The notes beneath the pieces were generated by a model. It saw only the letters and a program-made list of their open reading frames with translations. It was not told the origin of the DNA and made no database searches. A DNA stretch of 64,000 nt from Balneola sp. (lineage in GTDB: Bacteria; Bacteroidota; Rhodothermia; Balneolales; Balneolaceae), in assembly GCA_003712055.1 (NCBI GenBank), contig RHLJ01000003.1:124001-188000 (forward strand). The letters run 5' to 3'. The position numbers were made by a program, and so were the translations under genes. Within the stretch, counting starts at the first letter, position 1. The number at the start of each line of letters is the position of its first letter. Positions 10,301-19,186 of the stretch are shown piece after piece.

Positions 10301-10753
10301 AGGTAACGGCAACCAACCCCAAAGATCGCCACTGTAAGGGCTAATCCTTGCTCCGGCTTGTCGATAATTAATGCTCACCGGATTAAGTGTCGTATCTGCT
10401 CCAAAGCCAGAACCAAAGAAGTCGATATACTCCTGAACATTATCTACTCTGTCGGAATACAGTGCATCTACATAAGCAGATACTACCACACCAACTCCAT
10501 CAATATGCCGACCACCTACACCTCTCGGCCAGACCCCCCATGGAAGGTCATTCCATCGAGAAAGTTCACCATGATTCCTAAAGTTGGTTTCGATAAGGTT
10601 ACCATCAATAACCCCGCGAGCTACACTTTCAAAATCACCCCTGTATACAACACCATCTGCTGAATCAGGAATAGTTTGTTGAGCCTCGGCACTTGACCAA
10701 GACAATAGTACGATAAGTACAAAAAATGATCTTTTAACTATTCTATTTAACAT
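7322..10753 (-). CDS. Large secreted protein with T9SS-type C-terminal sorting domain
   Basis: A 1143-aa secreted protein with a signal peptide (residues 1-24, ending SAEAQ). It contains acidic Asp-rich loops resembling calcium-binding dockerin/EF-type loops (for example DANDNGVFDSGE and DDDLDGITDE). A fibronectin-III-like stretch lies at about residues 600-720 (PTLSAVAGDNQVLLSW ... GYRLYKGT ... YYYAIVAYDRG). The C-terminus (APNPYLG ... IRIFNIRGELIRTI ... YGIYFYHV ... DKFAIVK) is a type A sorting-domain-like tail. It is 12 nt downstream of a TonB receptor and 14 nt upstream of the PorV homologue, so it is probably the surface partner of that receptor, standing where SusD would be in a Bacteroides locus. 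No catalytic domain was recognised. Its ligand is unknown. Confidence 0.82.
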   Translation of the reverse strand: MLNRIVKRSFFVLIVLLSWSSAEAQQTIPDSADGVVYRGDFESVARGVIDGNLIETNFRNHGELSRWNDLPWGVWPRGVGGRHIDGVGVVVSAYVDALYSDRVDNVQEYIDFFGSGFGADTTLNPVSINYRQAGARISPYSGDLWGWLPLPGFNNPLRIDPVTLGAAPVPALSNDMTSWPSFWPDRLGEDDPGWPGTWNGRDGRFASADLESYYVMDDFSDLEYAANIETTGPHSALGVYFPSPNEDPTMGGLGLQTQIRLFQWANILAEDTMFIIYRVTNKSENDQTRLFFSQIVDYGLGVEEDDDNANYDPFLDLVFGWDSDGIGEPTQAGDSPYETGYTGFAFLESPANDVNAIDDDLDGITDESRFDENYLLFTTLSEITTYASGQYDVAQFEVFHGEPVEDRPAADAERWFTTDENLDWVGFNDANDNGVFDSGETLNNDVGRDGLGPFELEYPGPDEGEGDGLPTNGEPNYNELDVDESDQIGLTGFDLNTRPFYESGDNLRDDTWLFERIALTLFSNPDYVEPSTVVADEPFILFTSGEVELFSENDPTAKSTDFFSTAWIFGSDEDDFFKNRRTVQNIYNSDYNFAQPPITPTLSAVAGDNQVLLSWDTLSIRSFDRFLQDFDFEGYRLYKGTDNLLSDARTITDVNGTPTFYEPIAQWDLDNEFSGNITVLEGEAVYNLGDNTGLQFFYVDNDVTNGKIYYYAIVAYDRGIPSAGGDDPGIDPQENTFRIALNAAGSVTGTSSNAAIVIPTTLPAGYVQGGSTVDLSSVTTGTATGFASVDIIIDSEVNDDNAYEVTFGATDSDLGVYRETSTYSVRELTEGVDVISASDYSSASSIVDGFIINFSNDTPGDIIENRTGWISNEGQENELFGLDPSELDGLSTDWQLSIAPDDDLVTVNFVRTDHDYELLFVDPADSTYRPPLLFGQGFTRVDLPVFARNVTTGDQADLFFRDNDGTGTISGGDVLFISEADSLNRQIYRFTISVFADGEGTPPSPGDKIRVSTTRQFGPDDTFRFGVTSGTVDNDLASQELDDIFVAPNPYLGAASWERGSSSIGRGERKIEFFNLPRLCTIRIFNIRGELIRTIEHSGALNDGSASWDLKSNDSEDVAYGIYFYHVEAPGVGEFTDKFAIVK

Positions 10754-10765
10754 TCTTAGATACTT

Positions 10766-13498
10766 TTAGAAATTATAGCTTAAGCCAAGTTTAACGGATC
10801 GGGGAGCACCTCTTCTGGACTCATCCAAATACCACTCCTCATAAGTATTAAGACCACCGGGTTGTCCTCCACCAGCAAGTCTTCTTGCTAACGCAGTGGA
10901 TTCATCTGCCAAACCAGTATCCGTATAAATACCAAAGTGTGGATTAGTATCGAATACATTATCTACCTGAAGGAAGAGTTCAATATCATGAGAAACTACT
11001 GGTGGCTTGTAATACACTCGCATGTCTGAGTTGAACCATGTTGGTGCATTTTCATTATTTGGAACATTCGACTGTAGGAAGTCACGAATTGAGGTATAAG
11101 GATTTCCTGTTTGAAGACTGTTTATTGAGGAAATAGTAAGACCAAATTTACTTACCCATGTAATTGAGTTATTAAGTACATGCCTTCTGTCCCAGTTTAG
11201 TCGATTGATGCTAATGATATCATCGGCTCCATTTACAAATCGATTAAATCGCTCATTAGGATCAGATGCTGATCCACTGGCGAATTGCAGAGTATAGTCA
11301 AAAGTCCAGGTTACTGGAAGATTTCCACGTTGGTATAGTGAAAGAGTCACCCCTTTTACCGTACCATAATCAATATTCTCCAGACGACTCACCGGAATAC
11401 CTACCGCACTTCTCACTACTTCGTTACCAGCCAGCTTACGAATATCTTTTGAGAATACAGTTAAGTCTAATCCTAAGGTTTCAGTAAGACCTTGTTGAAG
11501 ACCGACCTCAAATTGAAGAGTACGCTCTGGCTCAAGGTTTGCGTTACCATAAGAGAAGGTGGCAGCCCCTGGGTTTCTGTCAAACTCGTTGTTAGAGTAT
11601 AATAAGCTCAACTGAGGGGTTTGGAAAAATAACCCAGCAGAGAATCTCATTACACCTGTTTCAGAAATTGGAAAAGCTACTCCTAATCTTGGGCTTAACT
11701 GGAAAGTAGGGTCAGCGTCTGTACGGTTGAATAACGAATCACCAGGGCTGCTTGGATCTGGAATCATTTCTTCGCTTGCCTGAGCTACATCAATTGGAAC
11801 CACGAAATCAGGCTCAAAATAATCGAATCTAAGTCCGGCATTTACGATTAGGTTGTCGAATTCAAGTTTTACCTGAGAATATCCGGCTCCTTCCCAAGGA
11901 TTAACATCTAATAAATTGTTGTCTAGCTGGTTGTCTCCCCTAAATGCTGTTTCATCAGGTAAAACTAGAATACCAAATGATTCATTTTCGAGACTGTGGA
12001 ACCTTGCAGAAACCCCTGTTTTCCATAGTACAATATTATTTACTTGTGAGGTGTAATCTGCAACGATAGTATGAGATTGAGTAATTCCTCTGCTCGAAAA
12101 CAGATCATTTCCACCCATGTTGAAGGCATCCTGACCCTGCTGAGTAGAAAGTTCAGGAGCAACATATCTTGAATCTAATATTCCTGAAGCATCAACGTCA
12201 TCATACAGATAATTATCATCTCTATCATTCAAGAAGCTGTAAGAAACGTTTGCAAAAGAATTATCCCCCATCGTGTATCTCAGACCTAAAATGTGAGTCT
12301 GGTTTTGGAAATAGTATTTATTAGTACCGAATGGATTGTACTTATATGCCTGATTGTAATTTCTACCATCTCCAGTTTGATAAAACAGGTTGTAATCTAA
12401 TTTTAATCGGCTGTTAAACTCATACACCACCGATGCATTCATTGAAATTCTTTCCTGGTTATTCATCTCGTAAAAATCACCAGTTCCTGAAGCATTGATC
12501 AGCCAGGTACTAGGATCTCCACTACCCGAAACACCAGATTGTAAATCGCTTGGTCGGTATAAATCTCTTCCAATCAAATGACCGGGATTATTTACATATC
12601 TAAGAGTAGCCTGAATACCAAGCTTATCTTTAATGATCGGACCACCTAGAGAAACCTGCATATCACGTTCTTCGAATGTTGAGGAAGCCTCTGTATATGA
12701 AAAGGTTTCATTTGAAAAATCACTAACCCCCAGGAAACTAGTTTGAGAGGTATTTCTTGTTACAAACTCAAGCTCTCTATCACTTACAATAGTGCCTGCA
12801 TAGCCAAGAAAATTTCCTGTCCATTCGGAACCTACTCCTTTAGTTACAATATTAACTACCCCACTAAGAGCTTGTCCATATTCTGCATTAAATACCCCAC
12901 TAATTACTTCCAGACTGGAAACCATATTTTGTTCCACATCAAAAGAAGCTCCGTTACTAAATGCGTTGTTAATTGGCACCCCATTTACCAAATACGAAAC
13001 TTCACCAATTCTTCCCCCTCTAAAGTGACCGTCAACTACCCCGGCTTGCTGATTAATAGCTTCACTCAAATTTACAATCGGAAGCGCTTCAAGCTGCTCG
13101 GAGCTTATGTAAGCAGTAGTAGTAGTCCTGTCTTTTTCTACAATAGGTCGTTCAGCGGTTACAATTACTTCCTGACCTTCTATAACCTCTTCATTCATGG
13201 TTACGTCAACTTCGGTGGTTAACCCCAGGATTACTTCCACCTCCTGTACTCTTGTTGTTGCAAAACCTATATAGCTGAAAACAACGACATATTTACCCGG
13301 ATCCATATTCACAATGGAATACTTACCATCAATATCAGTTAATACCCCTTTTGTAGTACCATCGATAAATACCTGAACACCAATAAGTGGTTCTCCAAAT
13401 TCATCTATAACTGTTCCGGCTATCTTACCTTTACTTTGCGCCAGAAGGGGAGCGCTTGTCATTAATAACGCAAAAAGAAGAAGAGTGAAGCGTTTCAT
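10766..13498 (-). CDS. TonB-dependent receptor with carboxypeptidase-like N-terminal domain
   Basis: A 910-aa TonB-dependent outer-membrane receptor that would import a ligand, probably an oligosaccharide or siderophore-like compound, using TonB/ExbBD energy. The order is a signal peptide (about 1-20, APLLAQ), a CarboxypepD_reg-like domain at about 24-105 (GKIAGTVIDEFGEPLIGVQV...), a plug domain at about 120-235 (LPIVNLSEAINQQAGVV ... YLVNGVPINNAF ... GVVNIVTKG), and a 22-strand-type barrel ending in SYNF. The open frame extends 15 codons further upstream, but that part overlaps the terminator at 13524-13558 and precedes the signal peptide, so ATG at 13498 was chosen. It heads a unit with the T9SS protein, PorV homologue and parvulin. 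Lack of a SusD neighbour sets it apart from classical SusCD loci. Confidence 0.92.
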   Translation of the reverse strand: MKRFTLLLFALLMTSAPLLAQSKGKIAGTVIDEFGEPLIGVQVFIDGTTKGVLTDIDGKYSIVNMDPGKYVVVFSYIGFATTRVQEVEVILGLTTEVDVTMNEEVIEGQEVIVTAERPIVEKDRTTTTAYISSEQLEALPIVNLSEAINQQAGVVDGHFRGGRIGEVSYLVNGVPINNAFSNGASFDVEQNMVSSLEVISGVFNAEYGQALSGVVNIVTKGVGSEWTGNFLGYAGTIVSDRELEFVTRNTSQTSFLGVSDFSNETFSYTEASSTFEERDMQVSLGGPIIKDKLGIQATLRYVNNPGHLIGRDLYRPSDLQSGVSGSGDPSTWLINASGTGDFYEMNNQERISMNASVVYEFNSRLKLDYNLFYQTGDGRNYNQAYKYNPFGTNKYYFQNQTHILGLRYTMGDNSFANVSYSFLNDRDDNYLYDDVDASGILDSRYVAPELSTQQGQDAFNMGGNDLFSSRGITQSHTIVADYTSQVNNIVLWKTGVSARFHSLENESFGILVLPDETAFRGDNQLDNNLLDVNPWEGAGYSQVKLEFDNLIVNAGLRFDYFEPDFVVPIDVAQASEEMIPDPSSPGDSLFNRTDADPTFQLSPRLGVAFPISETGVMRFSAGLFFQTPQLSLLYSNNEFDRNPGAATFSYGNANLEPERTLQFEVGLQQGLTETLGLDLTVFSKDIRKLAGNEVVRSAVGIPVSRLENIDYGTVKGVTLSLYQRGNLPVTWTFDYTLQFASGSASDPNERFNRFVNGADDIISINRLNWDRRHVLNNSITWVSKFGLTISSINSLQTGNPYTSIRDFLQSNVPNNENAPTWFNSDMRVYYKPPVVSHDIELFLQVDNVFDTNPHFGIYTDTGLADESTALARRLAGGGQPGGLNTYEEWYLDESRRGAPRSVKLGLSYNF

Positions 13499-13523
13499 AG
13501 ACGTAATAGTCTTTAGTTTTTGT

Positions 13524-13558
13524 TTTAAAAAAAGAGCGGGCACTATAATGGTGCCCGC
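13524..13558 (-). terminator. Intrinsic terminator after the carbohydrate-binding T9SS gene
   Basis: An 8-bp perfect GC-rich stem (gcgggcac 13536-13543 with gtgcccgc 13551-13558) closes a 7-nt loop. On the minus strand it is followed by TCTTTTTTT. It sits about 20 nt after the stop of the 805-aa secreted protein and 26 nt before the start of the TonB receptor. It may therefore be a partial terminator giving more of the first product than of the receptor. Confidence 0.88.
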
Positions 13559-13578
13559 CTAACATTGAATACTGCCTA

Positions 13579-15996
13579 TTATTTAATAAGCATCATTTTT
13601 CTAGATTGAGAGAAGCTCTCAGTACTTAATCTGTATAAGTACATTCCAGAAGAAAGATTTGCAGCATTGAATAATTGCTGATGACTTCCAGCACTTAATC
13701 TTTCGCCATCAAGTAGCGTAGCTACTTTTTGACCAAGCATGTTATACACTTCAAGAGTAACATTAGACGCAGATGCTAATGTGAACTCAATGTTTGTGCT
13801 TGGGTTGAATGGGTTAGGATAGTTTTGCTCCAATGAGAAAGCATATGGGCTTTCTGCATCAGGATCTTCTTCATTTGAAACTGTAAATGAAGCGTCCAAA
13901 CCTGTCATTGCAACAGTTACCCATCTTGATGGAGTATTCCACCAGTCATCCTGACCAGCAAGTGGAGACCAGGAGATTTGAGTATCTCGAGAAGTAGCAT
14001 CGTTATCATTCAGTGCAAACTGGAATGGTACAGTAGTTACTCCGGTACCTGTTGGGAAATCGAAGTTTACTGACGTAGTGTTTACAGTACTGAATTGAAT
14101 AGTACTAACAATAGTAAGTAGTCGATACATACCTGCCTGAGAACTATCACCAAGTGTAGCTGAGTTTGGTACTAATTGATCATAAGAACCGGCACCGCCA
14201 TCCCATGCACTAATAAATGGAGCAGCATCAGAGAAGAATCCAGCACGGAACTGGTAATCAGGCTCATCACCAATCTCAAAAGCATCATGGTCAGATCCTC
14301 TAATGAATGACTCAGGAGCATAGGCACCAATGCCCATTTCCCAGCTATCAAAGTTCCAGGCACCGTTACCACCACTAGCTAAAGGTGCAGGTACTAAAAT
14401 ATCATCCATAATTTCTGCATAAATGATCATGAAATCAGCTCCTGAACCAGTTTCGAAACCGACCCACATTTGACCAGAAATATCTGCATCACCGTCACCA
14501 CCAGTACCGTTCTCGATAGAACGATTTTCACTGTTTATTGTAAAAGGCTGGTAACCTTCAGGGAAGTAACTAGCAATAGTAGCTGCATCTGGGAAAGTCT
14601 CGGTATCAACTGCAGTAAAGATTGCATCTGCATCATCAGCGCTAATTTCAGAAATGTAATTTGGCTGAACGCCCATACTAGTTTCGATAGAGCTAACTAC
14701 AAGGTCACTTTCAGTTCCTGAACCTGTAACAGCTACCACACCATAGTATGCGGTAAAGTCATCAACTAATGTTGGGTGAGGCGCTAATGTAGAGTGATCT
14801 AGAGTAAGACCATTCGCAGGATCAATAGTACCTACGTTAACTCCACCATCAGTGGTAGTAAACGCAGTATCACTAAAGAATACTTCGAACATAGCTGCAT
14901 CTGATTGATCATCAGCTGAAATAGTTACTACACCATTTTCGGTAGCAAGACCGAAGGTAGGAGCTTCTGGTTTAATTTCACGAACTCTTCTAACAATTAC
15001 ATTGTCGAAGTATACGCTTGAAGCATCTGAACCAACTTCAAAACCAAACTTCATCATTGGGAAGTTACCAGTTGCATTTGCTTGCATAGAGTAGGTTTGC
15101 ATTTCAGTACCTACTTCGATAGTTCCACCAAAGTTTGTCCATCCACCACCTGGTACGTTCTCACCAAAATACACTGTGAATGATTTTGTTGCTTCAGCAC
15201 GAGCGTCAAAGAAGATTTCATATGGCCCGGCATACACCGAATCAATTTGATCCTGTGTAAATTCCTGGAAAGCCTGAATATGGAACGTAGTTCCTGTACT
15301 TGTAATATCAGTAATAGCTAGCTGGCCATCTGTGTTAGAGAAAGTTGCAGCAGCACCGTCAGTAGTTACTGTTCCCCAATTTGAACTTAGGGTATCGCCT
15401 GCGAATCCACCATCAAAAAGAATGTTGTCATTTACACTGCGAACTACAATGTTGTCTATAAATAAACTGGAAGTATCGGTTGCAACTTCAAAACCAAATT
15501 TCATGTTTTCCCAAGTTTCATCCACATCAGCAACCAGGGTGTAAGTTTCCATGCTATTAGTTACAGTTACATCCCCATCTCCAGGAGATTGCCAGTACCT
15601 TGCCCAAGTTCCTCCGTTTTCACCTAAGAAAACGTGAAAAGTTTTTGTGTCCGCAGTTGTGCGCGCATCAAAGGTAAGTTCTATTGTCCCGGCATTGCCT
15701 AGAGCGCTGATCTGATCTGCACTTAAGATCTGAATAGCTTGCACATTCCATTGGTTTCCGGCTGGTACAATATCCGTAATCGAAAGCTCATTATTAGTGA
15801 CTCCAATAGTAGCAGTTGCTCCACTGTTAATGTCAGTTGCCCAATTGCTAGATAAGGTATCAGCAGAAAAATCACCGTCTAGAATGATGTTTTCGCCGTA
15901 AAGTGTGTTCTGAGCAAATGTTGTATTTGCAAAACCCACCATCATAATCATCACTAAAGCGAATGTAGCTAATCGCTTAATAGTAGCATTAATCAT
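13579..15996 (-). CDS. Secreted carbohydrate-binding protein with T9SS type A sorting domain
   Basis: An 805-aa secreted protein with a signal peptide (about 1-29, NTTFAQ). Two tandem CBM4/9-like jelly-roll modules follow, at about residues 35-185 and 190-335. Both share the pattern [20 protein letters not shown] ... ITDI ... SADQI/TQDQI ... FDAR ... [21 protein letters not shown] further domain (about 440-700) has a CBM9-like [23 protein letters not shown] block. The C-terminus has [18 protein letters not shown] and ends in [10 protein letters not shown], a canonical type A sorting domain. It is divergent from the LacI-type regulator, whose likely operator lies between them, so it is a candidate regulated gene. 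It probably captures polysaccharide at the cell surface; no catalytic residues were recognised. Confidence 0.85.
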   Translation of the reverse strand: MINATIKRLATFALVMIMMVGFANTTFAQNTLYGENIILDGDFSADTLSSNWATDINSGATATIGVTNNELSITDIVPAGNQWNVQAIQILSADQISALGNAGTIELTFDARTTADTKTFHVFLGENGGTWARYWQSPGDGDVTVTNSMETYTLVADVDETWENMKFGFEVATDTSSLFIDNIVVRSVNDNILFDGGFAGDTLSSNWGTVTTDGAAATFSNTDGQLAITDITSTGTTFHIQAFQEFTQDQIDSVYAGPYEIFFDARAEATKSFTVYFGENVPGGGWTNFGGTIEVGTEMQTYSMQANATGNFPMMKFGFEVGSDASSVYFDNVIVRRVREIKPEAPTFGLATENGVVTISADDQSDAAMFEVFFSDTAFTTTDGGVNVGTIDPANGLTLDHSTLAPHPTLVDDFTAYYGVVAVTGSGTESDLVVSSIETSMGVQPNYISEISADDADAIFTAVDTETFPDAATIASYFPEGYQPFTINSENRSIENGTGGDGDADISGQMWVGFETGSGADFMIIYAEIMDDILVPAPLASGGNGAWNFDSWEMGIGAYAPESFIRGSDHDAFEIGDEPDYQFRAGFFSDAAPFISAWDGGAGSYDQLVPNSATLGDSSQAGMYRLLTIVSTIQFSTVNTTSVNFDFPTGTGVTTVPFQFALNDNDATSRDTQISWSPLAGQDDWWNTPSRWVTVAMTGLDASFTVSNEEDPDAESPYAFSLEQNYPNPFNPSTNIEFTLASASNVTLEVYNMLGQKVATLLDGERLSAGSHQQLFNAANLSSGMYLYRLSTESFSQSRKMMLIK

Positions 15997-16341
15997 GTTT
16001 TATCCTGATTTGTTAAGATTGATGTTTCATAGTTTTTTAACATTCTGAATATGCTTAGTTAAACATTTCCAGGATGAGCATACATATGAGAGATAATTTT
16101 ATAGAAACCCTTCCAAAGAAACAACAATAAAAAGCGAAATTTTTCGGATCTCATGAGAAATTTTCTCACATCTATTCTCTGAGTAGGCCTTTTTAAACAA
16201 GAAAAGCGCTACCGTACTTTATTTACTAAAATGAATTGATTAAATATTTGTGAAAGCGCTTCTTTTTTTGCGCAAATTTTTTATCATTCAGAATAATTTT
16301 TTTCACCAGATTAAGTATAATTCTATCCTGAAATTCTCCTA
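15997..16341. promoter_or_regulatory. Divergent control region between T9SS/CBM gene and LacI regulator
   Basis: This 345-bp AT-rich gap separates divergent genes and must hold both promoters. It contains a LacI-type operator palindrome at 16252-16262, a partial copy at 16202-16210, and a 15-bp palindrome TGAGAAA-T-TTTCTCA at 16154-16168. No clear -10/-35 pair was assigned. No open frame in it looks like a gene. Confidence 0.6.
16252..16262. promoter_or_regulatory. LacI/CcpA-style operator palindrome
   Basis: The sequence gaaagcgcttc contains the 8-bp perfect palindrome AAGCGCTT (16254-16261) with the central CG typical of LacI-family operators. It lies 80 nt upstream of the LacI-type gene and upstream of the divergent secreted-protein gene. 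A second copy of most of it (aaaagcgct) lies at 16202-16210, 50 bp away. The match is by eye; binding is inferred. Confidence 0.65.
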
Positions 16342-17349
16342 ATGGAAAAAGCCACATTACATGACATAGCGGAAAAAACTGGTCTCTCTGTTTCCACTGT
16401 TTCTCGAATTTTAAGAGGGGAGTCAAAAACAAGTTCTGAAAATGTAGAGCTTACAATCAGAACTGCCCAAGAAATCAATTACCCCATAAACTCAAGGGTA
16501 CTAAACGGTAAGTACAGTTATAAAAGGCGAATTCAAGTCGCCCTTATTACTTCACTGTACCCCGATGAATTTTACTCAACCTTTTTTTATGGCTTTAATG
16601 AAGCAGCTATAGGAAATAATATTGGGTTGTCGCTTCATGTATTTAACCCCGAGGTTTCTACCCTGGGAGAATTTATCACGGAGTTGAGCTATAATTCTAT
16701 TGATGCGGCAATACTTTTTTTGCCCACCCTCCAGGAAAAAGATTACGCAGAAGTATTAGAAACTATACCCTCGGATTTTGTAATTCTTTCAGTAGCCCCT
16801 TTATTCAACCCGGTTCTTGATACGGTTACCTTTGATTCTTATAGAGGTGGATATATTGTGGCCAAGCATTTTTATAAAAAGGATTATCTGGATGTAGGGA
16901 TAATTACAGGCCCAGTTAATAAAAATGAATCTTTGTTGCGCAAAAATGGATACCTGGATTTTATTAACCAGACAAATAACATGAACCTTGTATGGCATTT
17001 CGAAGGAGATTATAGTTTAGAATCTGGGAAATTGGCATGCAAAGAGTTCGACAAACTTTCCAAAAAGCCCCGAGCCATTTTTTGCAGCAATGATTACATG
17101 TGCCTTGGCTTCCTCGAACAAGCAAATTTATTAGGCATTGATATACCAGGCGAGGTAGCGATCTCAGGGTACGATGACCTCCCGATTTGTAGCTATGTAC
17201 ACCCTGCAATAACCTCAGTACATACTAACTATGAGATCCTGGCTAAAAAGGCGTTCAATATTCTTTTTGAAAAAATGGAAGGCTCTGCCTCACACAATGG
17301 AATTTTAAGTGTTATTCCTGTTTCGCTATCAGAGCGAAAAACCACATGA
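16342..17349 (+). CDS. LacI-family transcriptional regulator
   Basis: A 335-aa LacI/GalR-family repressor. The N-terminal helix-turn-helix (about residues 4-25, TLHDIAEKTGLSVSTVSRIL) and hinge precede a periplasmic-binding-protein-like sensor domain (about 60-330). Conserved family segments include GLSVSTVSR, ISGYDDLPICSYVHPAITSVH and FCSNDYMCLGFL. Members bind a sugar or sugar phosphate and repress or activate carbohydrate genes. It is divergent from the CBM/T9SS gene and its own upstream region has an AAGCGCTT operator, so autoregulation and control of the adjacent uptake genes are likely. Its 3' end converges with the SGNH hydrolase gene only 15 nt away, with no terminator visible. The effector is not identifiable. 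Confidence 0.93.
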   Translation: MEKATLHDIAEKTGLSVSTVSRILRGESKTSSENVELTIRTAQEINYPINSRVLNGKYSYKRRIQVALITSLYPDEFYSTFFYGFNEAAIGNNIGLSLHVFNPEVSTLGEFITELSYNSIDAAILFLPTLQEKDYAEVLETIPSDFVILSVAPLFNPVLDTVTFDSYRGGYIVAKHFYKKDYLDVGIITGPVNKNESLLRKNGYLDFINQTNNMNLVWHFEGDYSLESGKLACKEFDKLSKKPRAIFCSNDYMCLGFLEQANLLGIDIPGEVAISGYDDLPICSYVHPAITSVHTNYEILAKKAFNILFEKMEGSASHNGILSVIPVSLSERKTT

Positions 17350-17364
17350 CCCTCATGCTTTCTC

Positions 17365-19149
17365 TTAATTAGCTTGAGAAGCCTGAACATATTTGCTGTA
17401 ATACTCACTTGCTCTCAGAGTATCCCCTGTAAGAATATGGTATCGAGCAAAATTATAGAATAGCATGGGTGCATTAGAACCCCTACCCTCACTCTTCTCT
17501 AGCCAGTATCTAGCCTTATCTAAATCCTGATTCATTATATAAACTGCGGAGAGCACATCCATATACCTTGGATCCTGTAAGCCGTCATTTAATACCTGAT
17601 TTACCATATACACAGTGTAGTTATCATCTATTCGGCTTTTTACTGCTATATCAATTCCTTTTTCAATAAGGTTCACAGAGTTGAGTTGCCACTTCAATAA
17701 TTCATAATAGTGCGTAATGACAGCTAGTGTATCATTCCTGCTTTGCGCTTTATTTATGACTTCAGTAAGTGCTTCAGGAACTAACCTTTGATTTCTCGCC
17801 GCATGTGCAGCAATAGAGTCGATGTACGAGGCCTGCAAATATCCTTGATAGATCTTTTGGAATTCCGCTAGTTCCTGGTCTTGAGTAAGTCCTTTTTGAA
17901 ATGGGTATCCTACTAACAATCTGGATATTGCGGTATTTGAATAGGTTTCTTCAAATGTGCTGATTGCATCAGGAAGGTCAAAACTGTTAGGCCGATAAGC
18001 TCTTTTGAGCTTTTCAACTTCAAGAAGATGCTCGAAAAACAATGTAGCCATTAATCGATGCCCCTTATAATCAGGGTGTAAATGATCTATGAACAGTGAT
18101 TCATCTTCAATCCCACTTGAAGATTGTGCTCTAAGTAATGCTTCGATATCTACCAGTTTGGCTTTATGTTCTTCTGCTACTGATCGAATCACTTCGTTAA
18201 TTTTATCCGGAGCTCGAAACCGGATTCCGTCCAACTCTTTTGCCTCTTTATACTTATTCACGGCAGACATAGTATCTGCTTGAGCAAATAGCGACTCAGC
18301 TTCACGAAAAGCGGATGCAGCATCTTCTTGATCAGTAAAGGGTGCCTGATCTTTTAAATTAGATGCTACTGTACCGATGTATACTGGGATATCATTCCTT
18401 TCATAAAGCTCGAGTACATCACCAATATTTTTTTCGAATTGTTGAATACCTTTATCAAACAAGGGACTGTCTAATTCGATATTTGATTCACTAACAACCT
18501 TAGCCATCAATGTCCTGTTATCCCCTGCATCAGGGTTATCCGGCTTCATAGCATTCTCAAGCAGTTGATATAATCTCAGATTCTTGAGTTTAATCACCAA
18601 TCTCTTCAGGCCAATATTATTTACGAGTCCAAATTGAGTAGTACCTACTCCAAATGAACCATAGTACTCATTATGCCCAGCATATATAACAACAGCATCA
18701 GGTTCATAGGGAAGTATTCGCTTTGATAAATCACGAATTACATAACTATTAACTGCCGTCATACCAAGGTTAACTACTTCGATATTGAGCCCGTCTGTTT
18801 CGAGTACAAGTTTTTGCTCAAGTTGTTCGGAAAAACTGTAGTAGAAATTATATGGAAAACCTTGTGTTGAAGAACCTCCGAAAACAAAAACTCTGAATGT
18901 GTTTGGTCTTTTTTCCTTCCTAAAAGCATTGGGTGCAATCTGTGGAATAAAGGATGGGAAGTACCTGCTAATAAATGAGGAGTTTGAAATCAGAAAGTTG
19001 GAATCATTAGGTGCTTCCACAAATAAGGGTTGCGCTTCTTTATTATAACCGCCAACTCTTAGACCTATTTCCACAAGGGCAAGAAGCAGGAAAGGAAATA
19101 GAACAGTAATGATCCAGAATACAATTTTTTTAGTCGAAGCTTGAGCCAT
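17365..19149 (-). CDS. SGNH/GDSL-like hydrolase with membrane anchor and C-terminal helical repeats
   Basis: A 594-aa protein with one N-terminal transmembrane segment (about 9-30), placing the rest outside the cytoplasm. The SGNH hydrolase core follows: block I FGGSSTQG with nucleophile candidate Ser93, block II NLGMTAVNS, block III GHNEYYG with the Asn, and block V DHLHPDYKGH with the Asp/His pair. Such enzymes are esterases or deacetylases, often acting on acylated glycans. The C-terminal roughly 200 residues look like TPR-type helices (ARYWLEKSEGRGSNAPMLFYNFARYHILTGDTLRASEYYSKY). It lies 37 nt downstream of the GH30 lipoprotein gene on the same strand, so both may act on one polysaccharide. 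Substrate is unknown. Confidence 0.82.
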   Translation of the reverse strand: MAQASTKKIVFWIITVLFPFLLLALVEIGLRVGGYNKEAQPLFVEAPNDSNFLISNSSFISRYFPSFIPQIAPNAFRKEKRPNTFRVFVFGGSSTQGFPYNFYYSFSEQLEQKLVLETDGLNIEVVNLGMTAVNSYVIRDLSKRILPYEPDAVVIYAGHNEYYGSFGVGTTQFGLVNNIGLKRLVIKLKNLRLYQLLENAMKPDNPDAGDNRTLMAKVVSESNIELDSPLFDKGIQQFEKNIGDVLELYERNDIPVYIGTVASNLKDQAPFTDQEDAASAFREAESLFAQADTMSAVNKYKEAKELDGIRFRAPDKINEVIRSVAEEHKAKLVDIEALLRAQSSSGIEDESLFIDHLHPDYKGHRLMATLFFEHLLEVEKLKRAYRPNSFDLPDAISTFEETYSNTAISRLLVGYPFQKGLTQDQELAEFQKIYQGYLQASYIDSIAAHAARNQRLVPEALTEVINKAQSRNDTLAVITHYYELLKWQLNSVNLIEKGIDIAVKSRIDDNYTVYMVNQVLNDGLQDPRYMDVLSAVYIMNQDLDKARYWLEKSEGRGSNAPMLFYNFARYHILTGDTLRASEYYSKYVQASQAN

Positions 19150-19186
19150 ATAGTTTTAGACGATTATATCTGCTGTAAATGAATTA

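Noticed and set aside
12743-13222. 159-codon plus-strand frame opposite the TonB receptor
   Set aside because: Antisense to a clear receptor plug and N-terminal domain; no domain or ribosome binding site.
13499-13543. 15-codon extension of the TonB receptor
   Set aside because: It overlaps the terminator of the preceding gene, and the signal peptide begins at the later ATG.
17350-17364. Terminator between the convergent LacI and SGNH genes
   Set aside because: The 15-nt gap has no stem-loop; read-through or termination within the opposite gene is likely, but nothing can be shown.
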